DNA from: Kangiella aquimarina DSM 16071
GTDB taxonomy: Bacteria; Pseudomonadota; Gammaproteobacteria; Enterobacterales; Kangiellaceae
Assembly: GCF_000374105.1 (NCBI RefSeq)
Contig: NZ_KB893650.1
Location: forward strand, 171,645-235,644
DNA length: 64,000 nt
Direction: 5' to 3'
Part shown: piece by piece, positions 18,970 to 28,411 of the stretch
Position numbering within the stretch: the first letter of the stretch is position 1
Layout: each line of letters begins with the position of its first letter
Program-made: the position numbers and the translations under genes
Notes under the pieces: generated by a model
Told to the model about the DNA's origin: nothing
Seen by the model: the letters and a program-made list of their open reading frames with translations, nothing else
The model's database searches: none

Positions 18970-21312
18970 TTAGTCTTTCTTTTTTGTCTCTTCTTCCAAA
19001 AAGATGTCTTCGTCTAATTCTTCGAGACTCTCACCAGCTTCTTTCAAGAAATCTTCAAGCTCATCACTCGATTCCTGCAGATCATTACTGGCATCTTCGA
19101 GCTCACTAGTTTCTTCACTTAATGACTCTAACGATTCATCAAGCTCATTGCTTGTAGACTCTTCTGACTCTTCAATATCATCAAACATATTTTCAAAGCT
19201 TTCTTCAGAATCGTCTTCAACAGCTGATACCTCTTCACCGCGGAAGTAATCATCGTTTGTTGAATCCAACTTAAAGCCAGATACTGAACGACGTAAGTCT
19301 TCTGACAACTCGGTCAACTTACCAATCGAACGAGCTGTTTCCTGAGTACCTTCAGAAGTTTGCGTTGTAATCTCCTGAATGACCGTCATCGTATTCGACA
19401 CGTGACCTGCAGATGCAGCCTGTTGACGTGCTGCATTCGAAATACTCTGAATCAAGTCCGCCAGGTTAGTTGATACCGTTTCAATTTCTTCTAGTGCCAC
19501 ACCCGCATCTTGTGCCAATCGAGCACCGCGAACAACTTCAGAAGTCGTATCCTCCATCGAGATTACCGCTTCGTTGGTATCCGTCTGAATCGTTTTTACC
19601 AGCGCTTCAATCTGTTTTGTCGCATTAGATGAACGTTCCGCCAGTCGCTGAACCTCATCCGCAACTACCGCGAAACCACGACCGGCTTCACCTGCTGCCG
19701 ATGCCTGAATCGCTGCGTTCAATGCCAGAATGTTCGTCTGGTCAGCAATATCGTTAATCAATGATACGATGTTACCAATTTCTTGTGACGACTCACCGAG
19801 ACGTTTAATACGTTTCGAGGTTTCTTGAATCTGCTCACGAATCGTGTCCATGCCTCGGATGGTATTACGTACAACTTCACCACCTTTCTTAGCAATTTCC
19901 ACCGATTTTTCCGCAACCTGTGAAGACTCAGATGCGTTCGCTGATACCTGTTCAATAGATACCGCCATTTCGTTAATCGCTGCTGAGGCTCCAGTAATTT
20001 CCTGTGCCTGTTGGCGAGAAGCTTCTGCAAGTGCAGTCGATGTTTGCTGAGTTTCTTCAGCAGATTTCGATACCTGGTCAACCGCTTCGTTAATTGCGCC
20101 TACCACACCACGCAACTGGTCAATGGTTAAGTTAAATGAGTCAGCAATCGCACCCGTGAAGTCCTCGGTTACGGTTGCTTTTACAGTCAAGTCACCATCC
20201 GCCAAGCTGTCAATCTCATCCAGAAGACGAATAATCGCTTCCTGGTTTCGAGCATTCTCTTCTTTCTCACGCTCTGCTGACACTTCAGATTCGCGTAATC
20301 GAACTTTCTCTGCTTTTCGTTGGTTCAGATACATACCTACCAATAACAGTAGGATGAGAACGAACAATGCACCTGATAGCATCGGGCTACCTGGTTCCGT
20401 ATAACTAGTCGTCAAAGCTGCAAATGCTGATTCAACGTTTGTCGTACTGCTCAACAATGTGTCCGCTGAGCTATAAATAGAGTCCGATGCGTTTTGTACT
20501 TCAAACAGCTTCGGCGTACTAAATACAATGTAGTCAACTTTCTCGCTGACGCTCTGGAATTCGCTTACGATTGACTCTAGAGCTGATCGCGCCTCGGGAT
20601 TGTTTACGCGTCGAATCTCAAGTAGAGCATCACCGTTTAACTGACCTTCCAGATAAACACCAAACGTATCTACGTCCTGACCAAAGTCCTCTGCTGCAAT
20701 CTGTGCTTCGTCACCACCACGCAGAACTTTCTGCATGCCTGATGAAATACGTTCAGCCAACCATTTTTGGCGAGTTGCCTGGTGGACTTCCTCACCATCA
20801 GCTCGGTTATCCAGCAGTATATCAATCACACTATCGTACTGACGTTGCATAGTTGGGATTTGTTCTGCCAACTCATCCGCATTGGTGTACATGCGATTTA
20901 CAACTTCCTGGTTTGCCAAGATTGACTGTGTCTGCGGTTCAACTTCACGCCACAAACTTTCAAGAGCTTTCAACTCGTTATTTCGCACGTTAGCTGGTGC
21001 TGGAGGTAGGTTGGTTACACCTTCTCCGTCGATCAACTTACGCAAATTACCGCTAAACTGCTTGGCCGCTGCATCCAATTCGGCAAACGCCGACTGGGTA
21101 CCCTGCGCTGCTTCTGAGGCGTTTGTTGCAATCTGTTGCGACAATACCTTCATTTCTGACGCAAGCTCTGAACGCTGAATACGGTTCTGACTTTCTAAGA
21201 AACCATAACCAGCATTAACTGCCAGCGCGATCAAGACAACGATCAATAAAAAAGCGTAAACACCGATCCCTGATCGGCTGGCTTTCTTCATCTTCTTTTT
21301 GGTCTCACTCAT
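18970..21312 (-). CDS. pilJ: PilJ, methyl-accepting receptor of the Pil-Chp system
   Basis: Inner-membrane chemoreceptor feeding ChpA. It has an N-terminal membrane helix ([21 protein letters not shown]), a helical periplasmic sensor of two PilJ-like modules (about 40-310), a second membrane helix ([16 protein letters not shown]), HAMP, and a long cytoplasmic hairpin. The signalling tip is close to canonical ([31 protein letters not shown] region). After the signalling domain there is an acidic Ser/Glu tail of about 100 residues without a CheR-docking pentapeptide. I prefer the ATG at 21312, which follows GGGAG; an in-frame ATG at 21330 lies upstream. Confidence 0.94.
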   Translation of the reverse strand: MSETKKKMKKASRSGIGVYAFLLIVVLIALAVNAGYGFLESQNRIQRSELASEMKVLSQQIATNASEAAQGTQSAFAELDAAAKQFSGNLRKLIDGEGVTNLPPAPANVRNNELKALESLWREVEPQTQSILANQEVVNRMYTNADELAEQIPTMQRQYDSVIDILLDNRADGEEVHQATRQKWLAERISSGMQKVLRGGDEAQIAAEDFGQDVDTFGVYLEGQLNGDALLEIRRVNNPEARSALESIVSEFQSVSEKVDYIVFSTPKLFEVQNASDSIYSSADTLLSSTTNVESAFAALTTSYTEPGSPMLSGALFVLILLLLVGMYLNQRKAEKVRLRESEVSAEREKEENARNQEAIIRLLDEIDSLADGDLTVKATVTEDFTGAIADSFNLTIDQLRGVVGAINEAVDQVSKSAEETQQTSTALAEASRQQAQEITGASAAINEMAVSIEQVSANASESSQVAEKSVEIAKKGGEVVRNTIRGMDTIREQIQETSKRIKRLGESSQEIGNIVSLINDIADQTNILALNAAIQASAAGEAGRGFAVVADEVQRLAERSSNATKQIEALVKTIQTDTNEAVISMEDTTSEVVRGARLAQDAGVALEEIETVSTNLADLIQSISNAARQQAASAGHVSNTMTVIQEITTQTSEGTQETARSIGKLTELSEDLRRSVSGFKLDSTNDDYFRGEEVSAVEDDSEESFENMFDDIEESEESTSNELDESLESLSEETSELEDASNDLQESSDELEDFLKEAGESLEELDEDIFLEEETKKKD

Positions 21313-21354
21313 AGGTTGCTCCCGAGACATCTTGACTTCATATTGTTGTAAAAT

Positions 21355-21903
21355 TTACACAGCGACCTGGTGAAGTTCCGGACTTTCCGATAACTCCTTC
21401 ATCCCAAAAACCCGCCATAACTCCCCGTTTCTTTCGAAGCCCCCTACAATGTAGGGAGCGATAACTGCATCGGCAGTTAGACTGCCTTCAACCTGCTCAT
21501 CTTCTTCAAAATGGTGCAGGCCACGTACTTCATCAACGATAAGTCCTAAATAGGATCCATGCTGATCAAGCACCAAAACTCTTTGCTTTAATATATTTCT
21601 GGAACTTGGACGCCCCAAATACTCCTGCAAATCGACCAAGGCCAACAGGACACCACGTAAATTGGCAACCCCTTTCAGCCAGCTCTTTGCACCGGGTACC
21701 TTGGTTGTCTGGGGGACAGGAATAATCTCAGAAATTTCGTCTAGTGGGGCAATATAGTTCACACCATTAAGCAGAAAACTTACCCCGCTATAGAAAGCGC
21801 CGCCACTAACATCATGTTGCGGCAGCGAATCGCGATGTTTCTGACTACGTTCTGCTATGTCGGCAAGAATGCCAACAATATTGGTCGCATCAGTTCCAGA
21901 CAT
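21355..21903 (-). CDS. pilI: PilI, CheW-type adaptor
   Basis: CheW-family scaffold of 182 residues linking PilJ to ChpA. A CheW fold spans about 35-170 and includes YIAPLDEISEIIPVPQTTKVPG, WLKGVANLRGVLLALVDL and LGLIVDEVRGLHHFEE. It begins 6 bp after the pilH stop and precedes pilJ, the conserved pilG-pilH-pilI-pilJ order. Confidence 0.93.
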   Translation of the reverse strand: MSGTDATNIVGILADIAERSQKHRDSLPQHDVSGGAFYSGVSFLLNGVNYIAPLDEISEIIPVPQTTKVPGAKSWLKGVANLRGVLLALVDLQEYLGRPSSRNILKQRVLVLDQHGSYLGLIVDEVRGLHHFEEDEQVEGSLTADAVIAPYIVGGFERNGELWRVFGMKELSESPELHQVAV

Positions 21904-21909
21904 AAGAGG

Positions 21910-22275
21910 TTATGATCCTAAAACGTTATTCACAGACTCTAATAAAGAGGCTTCATCAACAGGCTTAGTAATATAATCGTTAGCGCCCTGACGCATTCCC
22001 CAAACACGGTCTGTTGCTTGAGATTTAGTAGATACGATGATGATTGGAATAGACGATGTAGCAGGATCTTTTTTCAGTTGACGTGTGGCCTGGAAACCAT
22101 TCAAGCCTGGCATCACAACATCCATTAAAATAACGTCAGGGTGATTTGCTTTAGCAGAAACAATACCAGACTCGCCATCAGGAGCCGTAATAACCTGGTG
22201 GCCATTTTTTTCAAGCATACCGGTTAGAATATGTGCTTCTGTTGGAGAATCATCAACAATAAGTACACGCGCCAT
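21910..22275 (-). CDS. pilH: PilH, single-domain response regulator
   Basis: A 121-residue CheY-like receiver. The acidic pair is in LIVDDSPTE, the phospho-acceptor Asp is in ILMDVVMPGLNG (about residue 52), the switch Thr/Ser is in IIVSTKSQ, and the Lys is in YITKPVD. In the Pil-Chp pathway PilH counterbalances PilG by favouring retraction or acting as a phosphate sink (family knowledge). It is second in the operon. Confidence 0.94.
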   Translation of the reverse strand: MARVLIVDDSPTEAHILTGMLEKNGHQVITAPDGESGIVSAKANHPDVILMDVVMPGLNGFQATRQLKKDPATSSIPIIIVSTKSQATDRVWGMRQGANDYITKPVDEASLLESVNNVLGS

Positions 22276-22311
22276 TATAAATTACCTCTCTTTAAAATCT
22301 TTAATTCTTAA

Positions 22312-22710
22312 TCAAGCCACAGCCGGTTTGTTTTGCAACTGCTGGGATATGGCGTTTAATAATTCGTCACGGCTAAATGGTTTGGTCAGATAGTTGTCAG
22401 AACCAACGACCCGCCCCTTGGCCTTATCAAACACTCCGTCTTTACTGGACAGCATTATAATTGGGGTGTTTTTGAAATTCTGGTTACTTTTAACAAGAGC
22501 ACAGGTTTGATACCCGTCAAGGCGAGGCATCATAATATCAATAAAAATGATATCTGGCTTATAGTCGGCAATTTTGGATAACGCATCATATCCATCTACA
22601 CCGGTTACAACATCACATCCCTGTTTTTTCAAAAGTGTCTCAGCAGTGCGGCGAATAGTTTTACTATCGTCCACCACCATCACTTTCAAACCTTTGAACA
22701 AATCACTCAT
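22312..22710 (-). CDS. pilG: PilG, single-domain response regulator
   Basis: A 132-residue CheY-like receiver and the first gene of the operon. It has VMVVDDSKTIRRTAE, the phospho-acceptor in IFIDIMMPRLDG, the switch Ser in IMLSSKDG and the Lys in YLTKPFS. PilG links ChpA to pilus extension and to cAMP production in Pseudomonas (family knowledge). The 239-bp gap to the divergent gshB should hold both promoters; I could not place them with confidence. Confidence 0.94.
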   Translation of the reverse strand: MSDLFKGLKVMVVDDSKTIRRTAETLLKKQGCDVVTGVDGYDALSKIADYKPDIIFIDIMMPRLDGYQTCALVKSNQNFKNTPIIMLSSKDGVFDKAKGRVVGSDNYLTKPFSRDELLNAISQQLQNKPAVA

Positions 22711-22949
22711 GTATGGCTACCTATGAACAGCGAAAATTCACTATTTAATAAAGAGTTAGCGCCTTTTCTTCAACTTTTTTTTAGATTTCTACTTACCTTT
22801 TATCATAAAAGTCAAGAAGTCGCAAAACAGTTCACATTTTCAGCCTAATTCTGTTGCTGAATCCATGCAACCTTTTTCTTGCAAGAATAAAGGTTTTGCT
22901 GGTTAATGCTTCATGATAACTTATTATTAAACCACATGCTTTTTCTTTT

Positions 22950-23900
22950 ATGCCACATTCTCTATTAATGGTCATGGATCCCATTGACCAGGTAAATATT
23001 GTTAAAGATACCAGTTTCGGCTTGCTCCTTGAGGCTCAACGTCGTGGCTGGGAATTGTATTACTGCCAGCAACAAGATCTTTACCTGGATCAGGGTGAAG
23101 TGAGGGCTAATTGTCAGTCACTGAAAGTGTTTAACAGTGCAGACAAATGGTTTGAACTGCAAACCGCTGAACAAAAAGCTCTGCATCGCTTTGATACGGT
23201 GTTTATGCGTAAAGACCCTCCCTTTGACATGAATTATATTTACAGCACTTACCTGCTAGAGCTTGCCGAAGAGCAAGGTACTCTGGTCATTAATAATCCA
23301 AGAAGCCTTAGAGATTGTAATGAGAAACTTTTTACAGCCTGGTTTCCTGAGCATACTCCACCCACTTTGGTTACTTCCAACTCGCAGCATCTCAAACGGT
23401 TTGTCAGCGAACAGAAAGACGTTATCTTAAAACCGCTGGATGGCATGGGCGGCGCCTCTATTTTCCGGATACAACAGGGCGACCCAAATACTTCGGTCAT
23501 TATTGAAACTCTTACCGGTGGTGGTAACCATCTGGCTATGGCGCAGCGATTTATTCCAGAAATTACAGCAGGTGATAAGCGTATCCTGATTGTTAATGGC
23601 GAAGTAATTCCTTTTGTTCTGGCACGTATTCCTCAGAAGGGAGAAACCCGCGGCAACCTGGCAGCCGGCGGCAGTGGCGTACCTATGCCGATCAGCGAAC
23701 AGGAGCAAGCTCTAGCCGAAACAATTGCACCCGAGCTGGTCAAACGCGGACTATACTTCGTCGGCCTGGATGTAATTGGAAACTATGTGACCGAAATAAA
23801 CGTTACCAGTCCAACTTGTATGCGAGAATTAGATAAAGAGTATAATATTAATATCGCTGCCAGACTGTTCGAAGGTCTTGAGCAGAAGATCCAACAATAA
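22950..23900 (+). CDS. gshB: Glutathione synthetase
   Basis: ATP-grasp enzyme that joins glycine to gamma-glutamylcysteine. The 316 residues have the usual length and the motifs VMDPI at the start, LLLEAQRRGW, MRKDPPFDMNYIYSTYLLE, NPRSLRDCNEKLF, the ATP-binding DVILKPLDGMGGASIFR and the terminal VTEINVTSPTCMRELD. It is divergent from pilG and heads a plus-strand run with tonB, yqgE and ruvX, the same order as in Pseudomonas. Confidence 0.96.
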   Translation: MPHSLLMVMDPIDQVNIVKDTSFGLLLEAQRRGWELYYCQQQDLYLDQGEVRANCQSLKVFNSADKWFELQTAEQKALHRFDTVFMRKDPPFDMNYIYSTYLLELAEEQGTLVINNPRSLRDCNEKLFTAWFPEHTPPTLVTSNSQHLKRFVSEQKDVILKPLDGMGGASIFRIQQGDPNTSVIIETLTGGGNHLAMAQRFIPEITAGDKRILIVNGEVIPFVLARIPQKGETRGNLAAGGSGVPMPISEQEQALAETIAPELVKRGLYFVGLDVIGNYVTEINVTSPTCMRELDKEYNINIAARLFEGLEQKIQQ

Positions 23901-23950
23901 TAACGTACTGTCCTTTTTTGCTAGATATAATGCATGATGAATAAGAGCCT

Positions 23951-24874
23951 ATGAGTCAGGTGAATCCAACAGCCGATAAAGAATTAGTTAAGCTCAACCA
24001 GTCCCCGGTGAGAGATGGTGATCGCCTTAAGTTCACCCTCTTTCTAGCTATCTGTTTTCACCTGCTGCTTTTACTAGGTGTACGGTTTGTGCTGCCTGAG
24101 TCAGAACCCAGCCAGATCCCTATTGCCTTAGATGTCACTCTTGCACAGCGAGAAAGCATCGATCCACCCGAAAAGGCTGACTTTGTTGGCCAGACCAACC
24201 AACAGGGTGCAGGTGAATCTGAAACGGCAGAACGGGCGACCACAAAACTTGAAAATTTCAAAAATATTGAAGGCCAGACTGATATGCCCTCATTGGAGCT
24301 GATTCCTGAGCAACATCAGTCGCAGCAAGCATTGCAGCTGGTAACCAGTGACCAGTCGCAACAATCAGTCGAGCAGCCCATTGAAACCAAGGACAATCAA
24401 CAGAACACTCCCGATCAAATTGACAAGCCGACAGAAATTACCCCTCCACCGGAACAGCTTGAGCAGTACAACCTTGAGCAGGATGTGGTCAATCAATTGC
24501 AAACCCGCGGCCTCAAAAAGCGCCAGATTTCTGCAGCCATTTATGAGTCTCCCGCCGACGCCGAATATTTGGAGCTTTGGCGTAAGAAAGTTGAGCAAGT
24601 GGGTAATTTGCATTATCCGGAGCAAGCCAAGAGACTGGGTATTTATGGCAACCTGACTCTCAAGGTCAGCATTGATAAAGATGGCAGTCTGCTTGATGTG
24701 GTCATACTGAGAAGTTCCGGTGAGAAGATATTGGATCAGGCAGCACTGGACATTGTTCGTCTGTCAGCGCCCTTCGAACCGCTTCCAGAATCTATTCGCC
24801 ATAATACCGATATTCTTGAAATTGTTCGAACCTGGCAGTTCAAACCAGACAATAGCTTAAATACCAGAAATTGA
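23951..24874 (+). CDS. TonB-family energy transducer (TonB3-like)
   Basis: Periplasm-spanning protein of 307 residues. One N-terminal membrane anchor lies at about 25-45 (FTLFLAICFHLLLLLGVRFV). A long Gln/Glu/Pro-rich spacer follows, then a C-terminal TonB domain (about 210-300) with YPEQAKRLGIYGNLTLKVSI, GSLLDVVILRSSG and FEPLPE. The spacer is glutamine-rich rather than the classic Pro-Lys/Glu type. Its place between gshB and yqgE next to pilG is that of tonB3 of P. aeruginosa, a gene tied to type IV pilus assembly. A pilus-related role is therefore more likely than iron uptake, by inference from position. Confidence 0.85.
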   Translation: MSQVNPTADKELVKLNQSPVRDGDRLKFTLFLAICFHLLLLLGVRFVLPESEPSQIPIALDVTLAQRESIDPPEKADFVGQTNQQGAGESETAERATTKLENFKNIEGQTDMPSLELIPEQHQSQQALQLVTSDQSQQSVEQPIETKDNQQNTPDQIDKPTEITPPPEQLEQYNLEQDVVNQLQTRGLKKRQISAAIYESPADAEYLELWRKKVEQVGNLHYPEQAKRLGIYGNLTLKVSIDKDGSLLDVVILRSSGEKILDQAALDIVRLSAPFEPLPESIRHNTDILEIVRTWQFKPDNSLNTRN

Positions 24875-24921
24875 TACAATAGAATCATTAATTAATCCTA
24901 AATTTTTGTGATAGTTTGCAC

Positions 24922-25482
24922 ATGGAAGCAATCCAATCTCTAGCCAATCATCTTCTGGTCGCCATGCCTAGTCTGCATGACCCTTTCTTTTCGCGCAGTG
25001 TGACCTATGTTTGTGAACATAACGAGCAGGGTGCGCTCGGACTTGTTTTAAGTCTGCCACTGGAAGCGACCTATGATGAGCTATTCAAGCATTTAAATAT
25101 TGAAACTAACGGCAATGAAGATGACCGAGTATTGCTGGCTGGTGGACCCGTCGACAGAGAGCGGGGATTTATTCTGCATAGCCCGCTTGGTAACTGGGAG
25201 TCTTCTCTGACTATCAGTGATGATATTGCACTATCTACGTCGGAAGATATTTTAAAGGCCATTGCCCAACATCAGGGACCTGAAGATGTTGTCATTGCCT
25301 TGGGATATGCCGGCTGGGAAAAGGGACAGCTTGAAAAAGAAATTGAAGAAAACTCCTGGTTGTTTGCGCCTGCTGATAAAAACATTATCTTCAGAACACG
25401 ACCAGAAGAGCGCTGGCTCAAGGCTACTCAACTGCTCGGTATCGACTGGACTCAGATCAGTGAACAGGACGGTCATGCCTGA
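24922..25482 (+). CDS. yqgE: YqgE/AlgH family protein
   Basis: A protein of about 186 residues in the YqgE/AlgH family (DUF179), whose biochemical role is not settled. Family signatures are LLVAMPSLHDPFFSRSVTYVCEHNEQGALGLVLS at the N-terminus, LAGGPVDRERGFILH and the GYAGWEKGQLEKEIEENSWL block near the C-terminus. I use the ATG at 24922; a TTG two codons upstream is also in frame. The stop overlaps the ruvX start by one base (TGATG), so translation is coupled. Confidence 0.94.
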   Translation: MEAIQSLANHLLVAMPSLHDPFFSRSVTYVCEHNEQGALGLVLSLPLEATYDELFKHLNIETNGNEDDRVLLAGGPVDRERGFILHSPLGNWESSLTISDDIALSTSEDILKAIAQHQGPEDVVIALGYAGWEKGQLEKEIEENSWLFAPADKNIIFRTRPEERWLKATQLLGIDWTQISEQDGHA

Positions 25483-25919
25483 TGACTGAACTAACCGATG
25501 CTCAACGCTATCTGTGTTTCGATTTTGGGGAGAAAAGACTGGGAGTTGCAACCGGCATTCGCTCTCAGTTATCCAGTCAGGCATTGACTGTTCTTAACGT
25601 GACCAATGATCAGCCAGACTGGGCTCAGGTTGAAAAACTGATTAAGGAGTGGCGGGTTGAAGCATTCGTTGTTGGCCTGCCTCTTAATATGGACACTAGC
25701 GAGCAGCTGCTAACCCAAAAAGCCCGTAAATTTGCAGACCGATTGCACGGCCGATTTGGCCTACCGACCTATCTGCATGATGAGCGTCTTAGCTCCGCTG
25801 AAGTTAAGGATTACCTGTTCGAAATGGGCGGCTATAAAAAACTCAAGCAGAATCCTATTGATGCTTTTGCAGCAGAGCTTATCCTCAAAGGATTCTTCGA
25901 GCAGTACCACAGCTCCTGA
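25482..25919 (+). CDS. ruvX: Putative pre-16S rRNA nuclease / Holliday junction resolvase-like YqgF
   Basis: RNase H-fold nuclease of 145 residues. The acidic catalytic positions appear in CFDFGEKRLGVA (Asp), the DERLSS stretch and the C-terminal IDAFAAELIL (Asp). Known homologues mature the 5' end of 16S rRNA and were first proposed as resolvases. The ATG overlaps the yqgE stop by one base, a pairing conserved across many bacteria. Confidence 0.94.
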   Translation: MTELTDAQRYLCFDFGEKRLGVATGIRSQLSSQALTVLNVTNDQPDWAQVEKLIKEWRVEAFVVGLPLNMDTSEQLLTQKARKFADRLHGRFGLPTYLHDERLSSAEVKDYLFEMGGYKKLKQNPIDAFAAELILKGFFEQYHSS

Positions 25920-26033
25920 CTTGATATTTGTCAATTCGCCAGAAACCTGCTTATAATCAAGACAGGCTTGCTAACCCAGGCACGGTTGGATAACAGCTTT
26001 GAGTTTATTATCAAGGAGATAGCCAAGGGATAA

Positions 26034-28295
26034 ATGCTGCGCAAACTATCAAATGATCAAAAGCTACTGTGGAGCTTTCTTGCACTCCTGTGGGTTAACT
26101 TTGTCATATTTGCCGCATTTACCTATATTGCTCAACGCGAACAACTGATTGAAAATGCACTTCAGCAACTCACTCACCAGTCAGAACTAACGGGCAACAC
26201 CCTGGATGAGTGGATGTCATCTAGATTAGGGCTAGTTACCGGCCTAGCTACTGAAATTGCGAATAAAGCTCCCGACCAACGTGAATCAATCCCCCAGGTA
26301 TACTTTGAGCGCATTGCCGAAACCGGCTTATTACAGTACTTAGGCTATGGTCTTGAAAATGGTTTCTATATTTCAAACCCCTGGTCCATACCTGACGGTT
26401 ATGACCCTCGCTTGCGCCCATGGTATCGAAGCGGTAAGCAGGCCATGGAAGCTACCATTTCAGAGCCCTACCTCGGTGTAGATGACTACACCACAACCTA
26501 TTTGGCATTTACTGCCCCAATTATTAAAGATGACCAGTTTTATGGAGTTGTTACAGGTGATGTCAGTTTCAATGATATCCATCGGAAGATTCTCTCCACA
26601 CCAGTTAGCCACAATGGTCAATTCAATCTAATCAAGAGTAATGGCGATGCAATTCTCAGGCCGGTTGATCCCAGCACCGAAGAAACAACACTAGAATTCT
26701 TCTCCTCAAGCCTGTCTCGCGACCAGCTAAAGAAATCCTTAAGCGCCACTTCAATTACGGAATTTACCGGTGAAAATTCAATTGTCGTATTTTACCCTTT
26801 GCAGCATGTTAACTGGTGGCTTACCGCCGAAGTTGAAAAGAATGTATTGCTAGCACCGGTTTATCAAAACCTGACCAGCATATTACTGCTTTTTATGGCA
26901 ATTGCTTTGACTACTATTTTACTGCAAAAGATATATGCCAGAAGAGTGTATAAGCCTATCCTGCGCAAAATGCAGACTGACTATCACACTGAGTTGCCAA
27001 ATAAGAATACCTTTATCGATCAGATGCACAAGCTGACTCGCTCAAACCTAAAACATGGTCTATGTATTTTGGTTCACTTCAAGGATATTTCCTCACTACT
27101 ATCCAGCTATTCTCAAACAATGGTACTCGACATTCAGCGAAAGACTCTTAAACGGATCAAGAATAGTTTTGTGCGGGATTATATCGTTGGCTCTGTTTCA
27201 CATGACCAGATTGCACTTTTTATTCCTTTTATTAGCACTCCTAATAACACCTTTATCGAACGTCGATTACAACACCTTGAGTCAGTACTTAATGCTCCTT
27301 TCCACATCGAAGATAAGAACCACGAACAGCATACGATTTTGACGGCTATCAATCTTGCCAGCGCCAGATATCCAGAAGATGCCAGTGTTTTTGATATCAT
27401 CAACAAAGCCAATATGGCGCTGTCTACTTTGCAGAACTCAAGCTCACATTACACTCAATACCACAATAATGTCATAAGACAACTGGCAACAGAGTCCGAA
27501 CTGATACAGGCTTTCCATAATGCCATACAAAATGACGAGTTATCATTAGCATTTCAGCCACAAATTGACTGTTCGACCAATGAAATAACAGGAGTAGAGG
27601 TGTTCTCTCGCTGGTATTCCAAAGCGTTGCAAAAATCAATTTCACCACAGGTTTTTATTCCACTGGCTGAAAAACATCATTTGATTCGCAGGCTATCAAT
27701 CTGGTTATTGCACTCTCTGTTCAGTTACATTAATTCATGGCTTAAATCGCGATTACCAGCGCCACGTTTCGCTATCAACCTGTCCAGTCTAAATTTACAT
27801 GACCCAGTATTCATCAAGCAGTTTTTTCAGCTGATGAAAAGTTACAATATTCCAGCCAACCTTCTACAAATAGAAATTACAGAGCATATATCACTTGAGT
27901 TATTTTCTGATGGAGATAATCCACTGGAAGCCATGCGTGATCACGGTATTTCAATAGCAATAGATGACTTTGGAACCGGTTACTCATCATTAACCTATTT
28001 AAAATATCTTCCCATTGATACCATCAAAATCGATCGAACTTTCATAAAATCATTGCCAGCCAGCCAGTCTGATCTTGCATTGAGCAAAGCAATTATTGAT
28101 ATCGGTAAGGAGTTCGATTTAAAGGTTGTTGCTGAAGGTGTCGAGACCGTCGAGCAGCTCAACTTACTTAAGCAACATGGTTGTTATCAAATTCAGGGCT
28201 ACTTGTTCAGCAAGCCCTTATCGGTCGATGAGTTATTTGAATTTATCGACAGATGGAGCTCTCATGATCACCCGCAGAGAATGAGTTCAAGATAG
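26034..28295 (+). CDS. Membrane sensor with dCACHE, degenerate GGDEF and EAL domains
   Basis: Likely c-di-GMP phosphodiesterase of 753 residues. Two membrane helices (about 12-32 and 282-302) flank a periplasmic dCACHE sensor with the RPWYRSGK signature. The following GGDEF-like domain is degenerate, with VSHDQ where GGDEF is expected, so it is not a cyclase. The EAL domain (about 490-740) keeps EVFSRW, INLSSLNL, EITEH, IDDFGTGYSSLTYLKYLPID, IKIDRTF and AEGVET, consistent with an active hydrolase. It sits between ruvX and pilU, inside an otherwise conserved pilus region. A role in surface behaviour is plausible but is inference. Confidence 0.88.
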   Translation: MLRKLSNDQKLLWSFLALLWVNFVIFAAFTYIAQREQLIENALQQLTHQSELTGNTLDEWMSSRLGLVTGLATEIANKAPDQRESIPQVYFERIAETGLLQYLGYGLENGFYISNPWSIPDGYDPRLRPWYRSGKQAMEATISEPYLGVDDYTTTYLAFTAPIIKDDQFYGVVTGDVSFNDIHRKILSTPVSHNGQFNLIKSNGDAILRPVDPSTEETTLEFFSSSLSRDQLKKSLSATSITEFTGENSIVVFYPLQHVNWWLTAEVEKNVLLAPVYQNLTSILLLFMAIALTTILLQKIYARRVYKPILRKMQTDYHTELPNKNTFIDQMHKLTRSNLKHGLCILVHFKDISSLLSSYSQTMVLDIQRKTLKRIKNSFVRDYIVGSVSHDQIALFIPFISTPNNTFIERRLQHLESVLNAPFHIEDKNHEQHTILTAINLASARYPEDASVFDIINKANMALSTLQNSSSHYTQYHNNVIRQLATESELIQAFHNAIQNDELSLAFQPQIDCSTNEITGVEVFSRWYSKALQKSISPQVFIPLAEKHHLIRRLSIWLLHSLFSYINSWLKSRLPAPRFAINLSSLNLHDPVFIKQFFQLMKSYNIPANLLQIEITEHISLELFSDGDNPLEAMRDHGISIAIDDFGTGYSSLTYLKYLPIDTIKIDRTFIKSLPASQSDLALSKAIIDIGKEFDLKVVAEGVETVEQLNLLKQHGCYQIQGYLFSKPLSVDELFEFIDRWSSHDHPQRMSSR

Positions 28296-28360
28296 TCTTC
28301 TCAAGCATAGTCTTTTAAGCTAGTCTCTCAAGATTAGCTCTAGTGATAATCTTAATGCAA

Positions 28361-28385
28361 AAAGGCCAGCAAAATGCTGGCCTTT
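28361..28385. terminator. Bidirectional terminator between the EAL gene and pilU
   Basis: Perfect 10-bp stem AAAGGCCAGC and GCTGGCCTTT around AAAAT. A-rich and T-rich flanks allow use from both convergent genes. Confidence 0.85.
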
Positions 28386-28411
28386 ACCTTTTAACAAAGA
28401 ATTACTAATGC

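Noticed and set aside
19004-19249. Serine-rich 81-codon frame opposite the pilJ tail
   Set aside because: Antisense shadow of the Glu/Ser-rich PilJ tail.
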